From positions 762,419,648-762,483,647 of the forward strand of contig NC_081414.1 in NCBI RefSeq assembly GCF_030272615.1: a stretch of 64,000 bases of DNA. Reading direction: 5' to 3'. The notes under the pieces were generated by a model, which saw nothing but the letters and a program-made list of their open reading frames with translations, was not told the DNA's origin and did not search any database. Made by a program: the position numbers and the translations under genes. Numbering within the stretch: position 1 is the stretch's first letter; each line of letters starts with the position of its first letter. The DNA comes from Cryptomeria japonica (lineage: Eukaryota; Streptophyta; Pinopsida; Cupressales; Cupressaceae). Below, one piece after another: positions 1 through 12,038 of this stretch.

Positions 1-2722
1 ATCAACTTTTTTTTTTTTTTAATTTATTATTTTTTTTTTTTAACCAATAACATGTTTGAATGTTGAAAATGTCACACAGGTTGCGCTTTTGACACTGTTT
101 TGGTGCGTTTGACATTATTTTGGCGCTATTCACCCTGTTTCAGTGCTTTATCCTTCTCTGTCTTTCCCTTTCTTTTAGTGCGTTTGTGTTAAATAGTGCC
201 TCTGTTCAAACGCAGACTAGCGCTATTGTAACAAAACGTTGTACAAATCACCTTGTAACCTAAAAAAAAAAAAAACCAAAAAAAAAAATTAGGCTTGTAG
301 AAGCCCACCAAATAGGCGGATTTTACTAACTATTTTTCTCTTTTGTGCAGATTTAAATTAGATTAAAAAGTAGATTTATATTTTTTACTAACTTGTTTTT
401 GAAGTTGGTTTTAGAAATGAATTCACTTTTTATTTTGGTTTAAAATTAACTTCACATTTCAAATTTGGGCTTTTAAAAAAGAATCACATTTGTTTGGGGC
501 TCTTAAAAAGAATTTCATTGTTCCAAGGTAAAAGGAACCACAAACTTATACAAAACAACTTTATTTCTTGCAAGTTAGGAAACAAATTTTTCGTTTTGGT
601 GCTTAAAATCAACAAAACAAAATTTATTTTCTTGCATCAACTTAAAAGAAATTTACAATCAACACTTTGTTTTGGGCAATCTAAAAAGAACAAGCCATTT
701 TTCCTTCAAGCTCAAAAACAATTTTACTTCAAGCAAGACGTGTTTTCAATTCAGTTGACTAGGATTTCAAAGTTCCTAGTTTACAAAATATTTTGCCTTT
801 GAAGTTAAAAAGAACACCATGACTGTTGGAGCAACATCTCCAAATAATTAGATCACATTGCAATGACAGATTAAAAAGAACAAGTGTTTTTCGTGCTTGG
901 CACACTTGTGCAAAGAGTTGGTCGAGTGGTCCTACTTCTAACACACACTATCCTCTCCCTTGGCTTTCGTGGTCCTAGGTGCAAGAGAAAAGTGTTAGTA
1001 GCACTCAAAATTTTATCTTTTTAAGAGAGGCCTGCCAAGAGACACATCACTCTTGGGAACGACCTTGAGCGATAAATCCTTCGAGCCGCTATAGAAATCA
1101 GGTGTGAGCGAAAGCTGTAGCCTTGGGTATAGCTGTTCCTACAGTGTAACTGGCCGAAAGGACAAATGGGCCCCACCACCAGTTACAAGGCTCTTAAGTG
1201 AGTCACTGCAGAATGAACTTATGTCCAAAAACATCGAACATGACTAAACACCTTTAAGTAGTAGCCCACCCGTTCTATTGATTGAGGATATTTGCGATAT
1301 AATTTAGTGCAAGAGCATAGATGGTTTTGCTCCCAAGATACTCACCATACATATTTTCTTGAGTAGAAACATAGCTTTTTGAAAAGTCACTTGTGGCTTG
1401 ATAAAAGTGGTGACTCCCCCATCATAGGGATCATCTATTTGTTATGCTCATGCAAGACTTAGTATATCACATCCTTACCTGCCAAGGCGGGATTCATAAG
1501 GTATGTAGTACCAAAGTCGAAGAAATATCAAGATGTGGGCTAAATTTATCACAACTGGCCATTTGACCTTAGGGATAAAAAGTGTTTGAAGTGTGTTCAT
1601 TTTAGTCAAGACCAAGTGCAAATTGAGCCGACTTCAGGCTTTGGAAATACACCTTAAAATACATCTAAAGGAAGGGTTATATAAAAGTCCAAGGATTGGG
1701 TTGATCTAGACCCATACTCATTTGTGCCTTTGAGGCAACATTCTTGTGTTTGTGTGCTTGCTTTGTTTTCTTGTCAAAGAAAAATCAGAAAATCACTTCC
1801 CAAAAACAAAGTATTCATCCAACCAAACATCTGTCAAACCAACCAAAAACATCAAAAACAAGGTACAAACAACAAAGAGTCAAATTTTATGACCATTCTT
1901 CACATCTTGCGAAAGAAGAAGCGTCATCAGAATATCAACTTGAAAAGAAGACCATTGAGCTCAAAGGCTTTGATCAAAAGGAGGAAATTCTTCTATATAA
2001 ATAGACAAATGTTTGTCTCACATAGAGTCTTTCTGTGTCACATGCATCTCTACCTTCAAGGAAAAACAAACGAATTTGATTCCGAATCATTGAACCGCAG
2101 AGCTTTTATGCAATATAGAGCTCTGAGTTATCACAAAAACCAAGGAGGAAAGATTAATCCCAACTTCTTCCCAAACGTCTGTATCACATACAACACAGCT
2201 CAAGAAATACCACCAACACCTGAAAGGGAAGAGATAGAGTTTGTCCCATTTGTAACACAAAGTTTTTATTGAAGTTGAAAACATTTTCATCCATCATCTC
2301 ACTCATACATCATCACTTCATCATCAATCCGTCCCAACTCTCAAAACATTAAGAGGTTCTTGTCCCAAGTTCTCTTTTAGATATTGCTTGAAATCAAACA
2401 CATCACATCACTTTTTAGATTGTTTCTACATCTAGGATAAGCTCATCCTAAGAGACACATCTACGCAGGTTAAAACTAGTTCATGAGTGAATCCTCTCAT
2501 TACTAGGTAGTTAAATCTGTAACACATCTCAGATTTCTCTACACCTTATCACATCAAAACTTATCAAACAAGCAAGAAATTCAAAGAAGGAATTTCGGTT
2601 ACATCCACCTTAAAAGTGCTAGAGATTCACATACAACACAATTCACCAACCATCAATCTCTCATTTCATCAAAAACTCATCATCATTTTCAATCAACTTC
2701 AACAAAAAAACTTGCAAACAAA
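1..2722 (+). other. Long untranslated leader of T1
   Basis: There is no convincing gene in this 2.7 kb. It starts with poly-T runs, then short GCGTTTGTGT / AAACGCAGAC-like words at about 60-235 that resemble the motif arrays in the leader of element A. A TATATAAAAG sequence lies at about 1680. A 182-codon open frame at 1724-2272 precedes gag but has low-complexity, Lys/Gln/Asn-rich content and no recognisable domain. Tat leaders are usually long, so an untranslated leader is the simplest reading. No LTR border or PBS was found here. Confidence 0.55.
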
Positions 2723-4510
2723 ATGGCTCAAACCCGATCACAGTCGAGGCAACGAGAAATAGAAATGGAAGAGGAAGAAGAGGAAAATCTCAATGAATTT
2801 CAAGAAGCACTTGGAGGAAATGCGAATGACGAAAACCCAAGTACTCCTACTCCTGCAACAATAGAAAGGGCCCAGCATAACCCTCTCTTTAACAGACTGT
2901 TTGACGAAATACTCCAGAGCAATGCAGATGCTCACTTCTTAAGACTCGCTCAAGAAGGAGCAAAACTCCCCTCTGACTTTGATCTTGCCCAATTAAGACA
3001 AGCATCAGAAAGACAAAGTCGCCATGAAGAGGAACGAGGTAGAGATCCCAACAGATATAACATTCCTCGAGCTAACCCACCACCTCCTCCTCCAACTGAA
3101 ATGGAGATGTTGCGGCAACAAGTCGAGAATCTCGCCCAACAACTTCATAGTGGTGTCAAGACTAACCAATTCTCACTCAATGACATTTGTCCCTATCCTT
3201 TTGATAGGAATCTTTACATGCCACCATTTCCACGAGGATTCGAAACACCCAAATTTGAAAAATGTAGAGGAAAGGGGGATCCCCGCGATCATGTCCGAGA
3301 ATTTCATTCCGCTTGTCTCGAAGTAGCATATGAAGACACATACCTAATGCGCCTTTTTCCCCAAAGCTTGGGAGGAACAACCACATCATGGTTTTCCCGA
3401 CCACCAGGTGGCATTAGAACATTTGAGGAACCTATCCAAAAATTCCTCGCTCATTACTCTCATAACATTGAACGCGACATCACCATGGCTGATCTGTGCA
3501 ACACCAAACAAAAACCAGGTGAACTATTCTCAGTATTCCTACAACGATGGTGCCAAATGTCTAGCAGACATTCTCTTCAGTTACCTGAACGCGAACTAGT
3601 GGAAATATTCATTTCCAACTTAAACGAAGAAATGGAATTTCACCTAGATGTCAAAGACACGGACTCTTTTAATGATATGATCACCAAGGGTTTGAAGTGT
3701 GAACGGGCACTCATCAAGAAAGGACTCATCAAAATCTTTAATGAACCAAAAGATGGTCCTCGCCCGCGCTTCAATAGTGATAAACCAAGCTTCTTGAATA
3801 AAAACAAGAATATCGTCAAAGATGGGTTTGTGGATGCCCGGACTATCCAAAATGCACAACCTGTGGTTCGGTTTGCAGGACAAAATCCTCCACCTCAAAA
3901 CAACACAAATGTTCCTTCTAATCAAGGTCGCATCACATCTCACGATGAACCTAGACCTCGTCAACAAAAACAGAAACGAACATACACTCCCTTAGGGGAA
4001 CCCATTGAAACAGTATTGCGACAACTCATTTCTCAAAATTTGGTCACTCTACCTAAACTATCAAACTATGAGCCTCAGGTCAAACCGGCGTGGTGGAGAG
4101 ATACTGAACACTGTGAATTCCATCAAGGAAGAGGGCACAAGACAAGTAATTGTCACCGCTTGAAAGATCTTATTCAGGATCTTATTGACCGAGGAGAAAT
4201 TGAAATTGAAGTACATGACCCAAAAACAACCAATAATGATCATCTGATGTTCAAAAATCCACTTCCATCACAAGATCAAAGGGGTCCTTCCACTTCCAGG
4301 CGAGGCACTGATACCACAGATTATACGCAGGCTGCATACAATTACACTGTAAATCATCTGTATGATGCCAATGAACAAGTTGCAACTATAACCTTCAAAA
4401 ATCCCAACTCAAATTGCAATGTTGTTACGCGTCACGGCAAAGTTACCATAAAGGCAGCTCCACAGGCACCACCTCCATCCCAAAGCAGTACAATCTTGTG
4501 GAACAATTAG
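2723..4510 (+). CDS. gag: Gag polyprotein of T1 (capsid/nucleocapsid)
   Basis: A 595-codon open frame starting MAQTRSQSRQ. Gag forms the cytoplasmic virus-like particle that packages element RNA. The N-terminal 60 residues are acidic. The capsid-type retrotransposon Gag domain spans about residues 175-335 and includes the typical MRLFPQSLGG and FLQRW stretches. A Tat-style zinc-knuckle variant (C-x2-H-x4-H-x4-C, around residues 463-477, reading CEFHQGRGHKTSNC) follows. The homologue in element A aligns throughout, although that copy has stop codons. The frame ends 32 codons into the overlap with the pol frame. In A gag and protease lie in one frame, so the shift here may be an indel rather than programmed. 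Confidence 0.88.
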   Translation: MAQTRSQSRQREIEMEEEEEENLNEFQEALGGNANDENPSTPTPATIERAQHNPLFNRLFDEILQSNADAHFLRLAQEGAKLPSDFDLAQLRQASERQSRHEEERGRDPNRYNIPRANPPPPPPTEMEMLRQQVENLAQQLHSGVKTNQFSLNDICPYPFDRNLYMPPFPRGFETPKFEKCRGKGDPRDHVREFHSACLEVAYEDTYLMRLFPQSLGGTTTSWFSRPPGGIRTFEEPIQKFLAHYSHNIERDITMADLCNTKQKPGELFSVFLQRWCQMSSRHSLQLPERELVEIFISNLNEEMEFHLDVKDTDSFNDMITKGLKCERALIKKGLIKIFNEPKDGPRPRFNSDKPSFLNKNKNIVKDGFVDARTIQNAQPVVRFAGQNPPPQNNTNVPSNQGRITSHDEPRPRQQKQKRTYTPLGEPIETVLRQLISQNLVTLPKLSNYEPQVKPAWWRDTEHCEFHQGRGHKTSNCHRLKDLIQDLIDRGEIEIEVHDPKTTNNDHLMFKNPLPSQDQRGPSTSRRGTDTTDYTQAAYNYTVNHLYDANEQVATITFKNPNSNCNVVTRHGKVTIKAAPQAPPPSQSSTILWNN

Positions 4511-7500
4511 ACAAAACCCCTGCGCTTATATCCATTTTAGAGCTTTTGCATCTATCGCCATCTCATAAAACTATCTTGGATCAAGCACTCCAAGAGGCTT
4601 CAGTCCCTGCAAACCTAAATACAGACCAATTTCAAGCAATGGTTGGAAGTCTGAAGTCATCACCTTGTCTCACTTTTTCTGAAAGTGACAACTCTTCCTT
4701 TCAGCAACCTCATAACGCTTCGCTACACATTGAAGTCTTTATCAACCAACACAGGATCAAGCGAGTCTTGATCGATAATGGAGCAGGCCTAAACATTTGT
4801 ACACTACAGTTGGTCACAGCATTGGGCTATGCGGTAGAATCAGTGGATCCTCGTAAGAAGATCACAATCAAAGCCTATGACGATCCAGAGCGTTCATCCA
4901 AAGGAGCTGTGGTACTACCAATCCGAGTAGGCCCCATGGTAAAGCACATCATTTGTCAGGTTCTGGACCTTCCTCTGCCATACAATCTATTATTAGGGAG
5001 ACCTTGGATACATGCCATGCAAGCTGTTCCATCTACCTACCATCAATGTATCAAGTTCCCACATAACGGTACAGAGATCACAATCCTGGGCGATGCAAAT
5101 CCCTTTGCATTTTGCCATAATATCAGCCATCAACCAGAAATTACCGTTCCCAATAATAGAGAAGCCATTTCCTCCACATCATATATAAGTCTCGCCTCTC
5201 TTGCCAGTTCAAACACCACTATACCGAAGCAAGAAAAGCTTAAGATGAAAATAGCAGAGGAAGGTTCCGGGGAATACAACTTGAGTCAACTCTTTTGTGT
5301 GGGACAAATGCCCACTTCTCCTCGAACACATGGTAAACCACAGCAGGTGCTCCAGCAACCACTAGTCATGCCAGCATGTGCTTTGACACCTTTCATCCTT
5401 GGAAAGAGTCAAGAAGAAGAAACCCAAGAGGAGGACTTAGCGGACTGGATCTATAAAGATCCCATCACCACTGATATACCGCAAGTTAGACTTCCTACGG
5501 ATCAGTATGGCAAAGGCCTCCTCATTATGCAAAGAAAGGGATATGATGGTCAGAGTGCTTTGGGATATTGCAAACAAGGACGACATGAACCTCTGCTGCC
5601 GGAATTAAAGCCCAAAGGTAACACAGGCCTAGGCTTTGAAAAAGAGATCTTTCCTAAGCTCAAATTTAAAGGAAAACCCAACAAACCATTTTGTCCACCT
5701 ACTGCAAAAAGGACACCTTTCATAATCAAAGCAGCATCAAACACCATCCCAACTACCCCACCGAGGCTCAGAATCCCAACACAACCATCACCGATACCAA
5801 TCATCCCACCAATCAAACCAGTGATCCCATCAGCAACAACAATAACATCAATAGCACCATTAGCAGTACCAACTGTATCAGAACCTGCAGCAGCATCTAT
5901 GGTACCAGCAGTTCCCGCAGAAGCCACTGAGTCAACACTGTCGATACTTCCTGTACCAGATTCCTTGATCCCCATCAACCTTCCTGCAGCACCAATCACT
6001 ACAAAGGTACATCAACCAATCACACCTGCAGTGTTTAACTCAAAAGACATCCCAATGTGGTATAGTAACCGGATGCTGGAAAGTGACTCAGAGACCGACT
6101 CACATGAGTGGGAGTTTGATTCTGTACAGCTTAATACTTCAGATGAGGAAGACACATCCCCACCTCCACCATGCAAAGACATCCCTGTTTATGGAGAAGC
6201 ACAGATACCAACTTCTTGGGCTGCCGAACTGGAAACATCTTCCACAGACCCTATGTCTCATCCTACGCCTGATTCTGACAGGGAGAGTACCATTAACGAC
6301 CTTCACCATAACGTCTTAACCCTCACAGATACATCTCCTGCACTTAACCTAATCGATGAACTAATGCCCATTATCCACCCTGAACTCATCGAATGGATCC
6401 AACCAGCTCCCCCATGTCTTGACTTCTTCCAAAACGATGAGGCCATCATTGACTTTTTGGAATTAAGGGATAACCTACCAAGCGGAGATCACAAAGCTGG
6501 ATTCGCCATTGAACTTAATAGTGCAGCATACTTCGGGACGGATGCCAAACCTTTCAGCTGCAAAAATATAACAATAAAACATGGATCTTCCAGTGAAAAC
6601 CACACTGTGGCACTATTTGATCCAACAACAGTAAAAAGAAAGAGCGTATCCAATGGTGAAAACCTCTCTGAGGCGCCTAAGGATGAAGGGTTTGACATTC
6701 TCCCTGCTAATGCACAACAGGAGCGATCAACGATTCTCATCGAGGAAACCAAAGAATACAATGTGGGGACTCCTGAAAATCCTCATCTCATACATCTGGC
6801 ATCTCTTCTCACTCTAGAGGAACAGCCTAAATTTATAGAGTTCTTCCAGAAGCGTCAGATCAACTTTGCATGGTCATATGCAGACATGCCTGGGCTTGAT
6901 CCTAATTTAGTCATGCATCACCTCACTGTAGCAGAAGGAGCCAAACCTGTCAAGCAGAAGCTTTGTAAGATGCATCCCCAGATTGCAGTGCTAGTCAAAA
7001 CAGAACTCAAGAAACTCCTAGATGTTGGTTTCATTAGGCCAATTGATTATGCAGAATGGATCTCCAACATTGTGCCTGTCGGCAAACCAAAAGGGGGCAT
7101 CCGCATTTGTACTGACTTTAGAGATCTGAATAAGGCATGTCCTAAGGATGACTTCCCCCTACCAAATATCGACATCATAGTGGATCTGACAGCAGGACAT
7201 GCCATGCTTTCACTCATGGATGGCTTTTCTGGATACAATCAAATAAAGATCGCACCAGAGGACCAACATAAGACAGCCTTCACATGTCCATGGGGCACAT
7301 ATTGTTGGAATGTAATGCCTTTCAGTCTAAAGAATGCAAGAGCAACCTATCAAAGAGAAATGACCACCATCTTCCATGACATGATGCATACCATGATGGA
7401 ATATTATGTTGATGACTTACTAGCAAAATCACTCACCAGAGAAGGGCATCTCCACATCTTAGATAAAATCTTTGATAGACTGGAACAATACCATGTTCGA

Positions 7501-9126
7501 CTCAACCCAAAGAAATGTGTCTTTGGAGTGACCTCCGGGAAGCTTCTAGGATACATTGTCTCAAGCAAAGGTATTGAGGTCGACCCAGCAAAGGTAAAAG
7601 CAATCATGGACATGCCACCACCAAAGAATATCAGTCAACTAAGGACACTACAAGGATGAATTCAATCCATCCGAACATTCATTGCACAATTGGCTGATAA
7701 GTGTCACCCATTTACACATCTGCTACACAAGAACATCCGTTTTCAGTGGGATGCCTGATGCCAGCAAGCATTTCAGACGCTTAAAGACTATCTCATGAAT
7801 CCACCATTGTTGATCCCACCAGATCCAAGTAGACCGTTGTTACTCTATATCTCAGCAACAAGTACAGCATTGGGTGTACTACTGGCACAACATAATGCAG
7901 AAGGAAAAGAGTGTGTTGTTTACTACATTTCTCGCACATTGGTGGGCTATGAACTCAATTACACACCTATTGAGAGAGCTTGCCTAGCAATAATCTTAGC
8001 AGCCACTAAACTGAGGCACTATCTGTTAACACACAAAGTACAACTCATTGCAAAGATTGATCCACTCAAGTATTTACTCAGCAAAGCAGCATTGATAGGT
8101 CGCTTAGCCAAATGGGTGATGATTCTAAGTGAATTTGACATTGAGTACGTGGACCGTAAAGCTATCAAAGGTCAGGTTATTGCAGATCAGTTGGCCGATG
8201 CACCACTCATAGGCGATCATCCTCTCATTTCCAATTTTCTAGATGAAGAGATATTCATGATCACAACAGCACAACCATGGAAACTATATTTCGATGGTTG
8301 ATACACTAGGCACGGCTCGGGGGCAGGCATTCTGTTTATCACACCTCAGGGTGATAGCATCCCGAAGTCTTACAGGCTCACATTTCCTTGCACCAACAAC
8401 ATATCAAAGTATGAAGCCTTGATCACAGGACTCAGGTTAGCCGTACAATGGAAATTACAAGAACTACAAGTATATGGTGACTCCCAACTAGTCATTCAAC
8501 AAGCAACAGATGAATATCAGACAAAGGATGACAAACTCATGCCATATAAGCAAATGGTGGACACTCTAAAGACATCATTTACTACTATCACTTTTGAGCA
8601 GATACCAAGAGATCAGAATCGAGCTGCTGACGCTATGGCTACCATCGCATCTCTCCTAGATCTTCCGCAGAATTCAACACGCTATGAGTTCTTGGTAGAA
8701 CAACTTTGGATCCCCGCTTATGACATCCCCGAATCCGAGATAATATGTCACCTTGTCGGTTCTGAATCCCCATGGTACGGTGAATTCTACACCTATCTCC
8801 GCGATCATACCCTTCCTCCCAACCAATCAAATAACCAACGTAAAACCTTCATTCGCCAAACTACTTGATATACCATTATTGCCGAAACCCTATACCGACG
8901 TGGTCTTGATGGTACTCTCCTTCGATGTCTGGAACAAGATGAGATAACAAAGGCTTTGGAAGAGGTACATGAAGGAATTTGCGGGACTCACTCAAGTGGT
9001 CCGTCACTAGCCAAGAAACTCATGCGAGCTGGATATTATTGGCCATCTATGGAAAAGGATTCCTACTACTTTGTCAGAAAATGCAAGAAATGTCAAGTTC
9101 ATGGCAACCTGATACATGCACCGGCT
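4414..9126 (+). pseudogene. pol: Pol polyprotein of T1: PR-RT-RNase H-aRNase H-integrase (truncated, four stops)
   Basis: One reading frame runs from 4414 to 9126. Protease is near 4740-5050, with LIDNGAG at the active site (D-N-G instead of D-S/T-G). A Pro/Thr-rich spacer lies at about 5640-6100. RT has the YVDD catalytic motif at about 7408. RNase H follows at about 7800-8190, then an archaeal-type RNase H from about 8280 (YFDG, SKYEAL, YGDSQLV). Integrase keeps the zinc-binding H/C region (CKKCQVHG) but ends at 9126 before the catalytic core. TGA stops lie at 7657, 7756, 8299 and 8866. At 7657 and 8866 element A has arginine, consistent with CGA to TGA decay. The element cannot make full-length Pol. 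Confidence 0.88.
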
Positions 9127-9903
9127 GGCAATCACTAACACCGGTCATAAACCAGATTACTACTGGTTAAGCACAATGAGACTGTGAAAGATATAAACTA
9201 GAAACACTTATCTTTACACACAACCTACACCCTCATTTCCACTTTATCCTTGTGCATAAACAAGTAATTTAGCATCAGAAATATAATAACTTGCTAGATC
9301 AACATGATTCATCGCTTGACAGAAAACAACAAAGCATCACATGAAAAAGATATCACATATGACACACATATTTTTCATGTGGAAACCCAACTGGAAAAAA
9401 CCATGGTGGGGATGAATACCCACAAGCTATTTTTGACCTCTTTAGAAGTCCACTCTATTAGGAGCCTAGTCCGGTTAAAGACTGTTACAACATGTTCTAT
9501 TAGGAACCAATCCTGTTAGGGATCACCCGGTTAAGGGATGGCTAGAATACCTAGTTAAGGGTTAAAACCTGTTAGAGGTTACTTTGTTAGAGGATTTTAT
9601 GAACTCAATGGCTTTGAGTCACCCTATTAAAAGATTTACAGCAAGTTGGTTAAAGCTACCCTGTTAAGAGATTTTCCAACTCTTGAAGTGGTTAGAGATC
9701 AACAGGTATTACAATGATCTGGTAATAGCACTCAATGCCAATGCAGATCCACTTTAGTTCCTTCCTTCTGCACACACACTCTGCAGGTATCAATTCTCTT
9801 ATTTGGTCTGGCAACAATCATGTATCTCTGCACTTAGATACACACACAACATTTGCCAACAACTTCAACATGAAACAAAACCTCGACCTTATAGAAAACA
9901 GAG
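9126..9903 (-). mobile_element. Ty1/copia-type solo LTR S1, 3' part
   Basis: Read on the minus strand this contains the conserved copia LTR block CCATGGTTTTTTCC...GGGTTTCCACATG, which is also present in S2 and in the LTR of D. About nine copies of a GGTTAAGRGAT / CTGTTAGAGG-like word lie at 9474-9673. The other part is at 26135-26764, on the far side of element A, and together they make about 1.41 kb. The left border at 9126 abuts T1 integrase. The flanks (CCGGC and TACTC) do not match, so I cannot demonstrate a TSD. Confidence 0.7.
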
Positions 9904-10682
9904 TGTATATGGTGAAAATGGATAACAATAATAATGATATTGAAAGACTAAATAGATTCAACCACAAAACCCTAGCCTAACAACAACAAGGATCCACCAT
10001 AACATATGAAGATTACCTAAGACAATGCAAATCAAATGAAATCACAAAGATTATACCATCACATGTCCAATAGGATTTGGATCTCCATTCTTCCTATCTC
10101 CATCGATCTTGCTTGATATATTTGCTCTCAGATTTTATGTGCACAAGAGCTCAACAAAGAACGGAATGTGGTTGCAAGTAGGATCGTAGTGTAGTCAAGT
10201 CATTAAAATGATTGATTAGAATCATTGATTAGGGTTTGATAATGAAGGAAGCATCTCCTTATATAGAAGACACAATATGAAATGGAGGGATAAGATTGAG
10301 AGGTGTAAAAGGAGGTCGGCTATGATTAGAGGGTAGGTAAAAGAAATAATAAAATAATGAAAGGGGTAGGTAGTGTATGAATTAAGAGATGAATGACATG
10401 TGTCATGGGTAGAAAAGGTTAATGAATTAATTAAATAAATAAAGATTTATTTAATTAATAGAAGAAGTGGGATAATTAAATAAATAAGATATTTATTTAA
10501 TTTAGGAAAAAGATAATTTAAATAAATAAATGTATTTATTTAAATGAGAAATAAGGCTAGAAGAGGATAAATGAATTAATTAAATAAATAAAGATTTATT
10601 TAATTAATAGAAGAATTAAGCTTAGATAATTAAATAAATAAAATATTTATTTAATTAGACTGGACAATTTTAGGTGTCTACA
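9904..10682 (-). repeat. 3' LTR of element A
   Basis: 779 bp, plus-strand ends TGTATATGG...GTGTCTACA. It is AT-rich with several TTTATTTAATTAAT-like tracts in the U3 half and a TATATAAGG promoter sequence on the minus strand at 10257-10265. It is a near-identical direct repeat of 25356-26134. Confidence 0.9.
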
Positions 10683-10696
10683 TTTTACCCCTCTTT
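10683..10696 (-). other. Polypurine tract of element A
   Basis: AAAGAGGGGTAAAA on the minus strand lies directly against the start of the 3' LTR, the position where plus-strand DNA synthesis is primed. Confidence 0.75.
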
Positions 10697-11189
10697 GAGA
10701 CAATGCGGCTTGTCGCGTTGTTTCAAAGAAGATAGTATGAACTAATATAGAGTTGCCCCAAGATGGGAATGATATGCCCCCTCGAGAGATTGGATGAAAA
10801 TGTTTGCAAAGATTGCAGACAATCTCTCGATAAGAAAGAAAAGGATAGAATGGACTGATCAAAGTGACAGAGTCACTGGATAAGGAAGACTGACTCGGGA
10901 AACGAAGGCTAGGGCTAGGATAGTCTATAAGATAGACCACGAGGGAAAACACATCCTCATTGTCATCTACACCTCCAAGAGATCAGAGTGCAAAGCGAGA
11001 ATAGAGCAGCAATGGCTTTGGTTCATAGATTCAACCGCGTTCACCGATTCTAGAGGCCAGCAGAGGCAGGAGAGCCGGTAAGTACCACAAAACCTCCTTG
11101 TACTTTAATGCATTTATTGTTGTCATTAATGCATGCTAGATAATGTAATAAATGCACTTTAGGTTAGGGTCCAAAAATGTCAAAAAACA
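10697..11189 (-). other. 3' untranslated DNA of element A
   Basis: I see no gene, RNA or repeat of note here. It lies between the PPT and the motif array at 11190 and is internal to element A. Confidence 0.4.
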
Positions 11190-11470
11190 TGTAGGCGCAT
11201 CTGCGTTGGTGCCAAGCGTGTCTATGCTCGTTAGGCGCGTCTGTGTTTATGTTAGGCGTGTCTGTGCCGAATGTGGTCGCGTCTATGTTGTGTAGGCGCG
11301 TCTATGCCAAAAAGGCACGTCTGTGTCGCCCAAACGCATCTGTGCAAAACATAGGCACGTCTGTGTGTTTCAGGCGCGTCTGTGTAAAACAGGCGCGTTT
11401 ATGCAGTCTTCAAGCGCGTTTATGTCAGGAAAGCGCATTTGTGTCCAAAAATGTGAATTTGTGTCTTCTA
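11190..11470. repeat. Degenerate GCGCGTCTGTGT motif array, 3' side of A
   Basis: About 13 copies of a word close to AGGCGCGTCTGTGT are spaced roughly 18-25 bp apart. The same word occurs in inverse orientation in two clusters in the element's leader (23580-23780 and 24985-25250). The spacers are unrelated, so only the core is conserved. Confidence 0.7.
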
Positions 11471-11674
11471 GGTCAAATCGGCAGTTCTGTGATGAACATA
11501 CGTTGTCGATTGGATAAGTTGCTGAGAGGATACACTCAAGCAGGTCCTCTAGGGAAGACTAGGATAGCAAATAGGGCTAGGATTGACAATTCTATGATAT
11601 AACATACGTTGCCAATTAGGAAACTACTCAAGAGGATTCACTCAAGCAGAGGCCCTAGGATAGGATAGATCAAG

Positions 11675-11990
11675 GCACTTTGTGATGAACAGTGAGTACC
11701 AAGATATAGTACTTTGTGATGAACAGGGAGTACTAAAATATGAGCAGCACTTTGTGATGAACAGTGAGTGCAAATGTGAGCAGCACTTTGTGATGAACAG
11801 TGAGTGCCACACACGTAGTACTTTGTGATGAACAGGGAGTACCACTAGGATAAATAGCAACACTTTGTGATGAACAGTGAGTGTCACTAGGATAGATAGC
11901 AACACTTTGTGATGAACAGTGAGTGTCACTAGGATAGAATGTCATATGCACTTAGATAAAAAGTAGCATTTTGTGATGAACAGTAAATGC
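11675..11990. repeat. Tandem stem-loop array (eight copies) in the 3' region of A
   Basis: Eight copies of a 25-nt unit: a 5-nt arm, a 15-nt nearly invariant loop TTGTGATGAACAGTG, and a complementary 5-nt arm. Arms are GTACT/AGTAC (two copies), GCACT/AGTGC (two), ACACT/AGTGT (two) and GCATT/AATGC (one). The first copy, GCACT/AGTAC, has one mismatch. Both sides of the stem change together while the loop stays constant. Tandem repeats between pol and the 3' LTR are known in Tat elements. The paired changes suggest that the fold itself was maintained. Confidence 0.8.
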
Positions 11991-12038
11991 CACGATGACT
12001 GACATGATTGATTTGCTTGATTGTAGGAGTATTTGCCT

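Larger units (their letters stand above)
1..9126 (+). mobile_element. Ty3/gypsy Tat-clade LTR retrotransposon T1, both ends missing
   Basis: Plus-strand element with a long leader, gag, then protease, RT, RNase H, a second archaeal-type RNase H and the start of integrase. The order RT-RNase H-integrase is Ty3/gypsy, and the extra RNase H just before integrase is known for the Tat clade. The 5' LTR is not visible, so the window probably starts inside the leader. The 3' end is lost: the integrase reading stops at 9126, where a copia-type LTR begins. Element A, on the other strand, is a close relative and served as the comparison for broken codons. Confidence 0.85.

Noticed and set aside
494-802. 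102-codon open frame in the T1 leader
   Set aside because: Repetitive AAAAAGAAC-type sequence gives a Lys/Phe/Gln-rich translation with no domain.
1724-2272. 182-codon open frame upstream of T1 gag, a possible extra ORF as in some Tat elements
   Set aside because: Low-complexity composition, no domain, and no counterpart in the leader of element A.
5550-5999. 149-codon minus-strand frame with Gly/Ala/Ile content
   Set aside because: It is the complement of the Pro/Thr/Ser-rich spacer of T1 pol, a shadow of a real frame.
11190-11470. A CRISPR-like array of short repeats
   Set aside because: Core repeats are degenerate, spacers are irregular, and the context is a plant retrotransposon.
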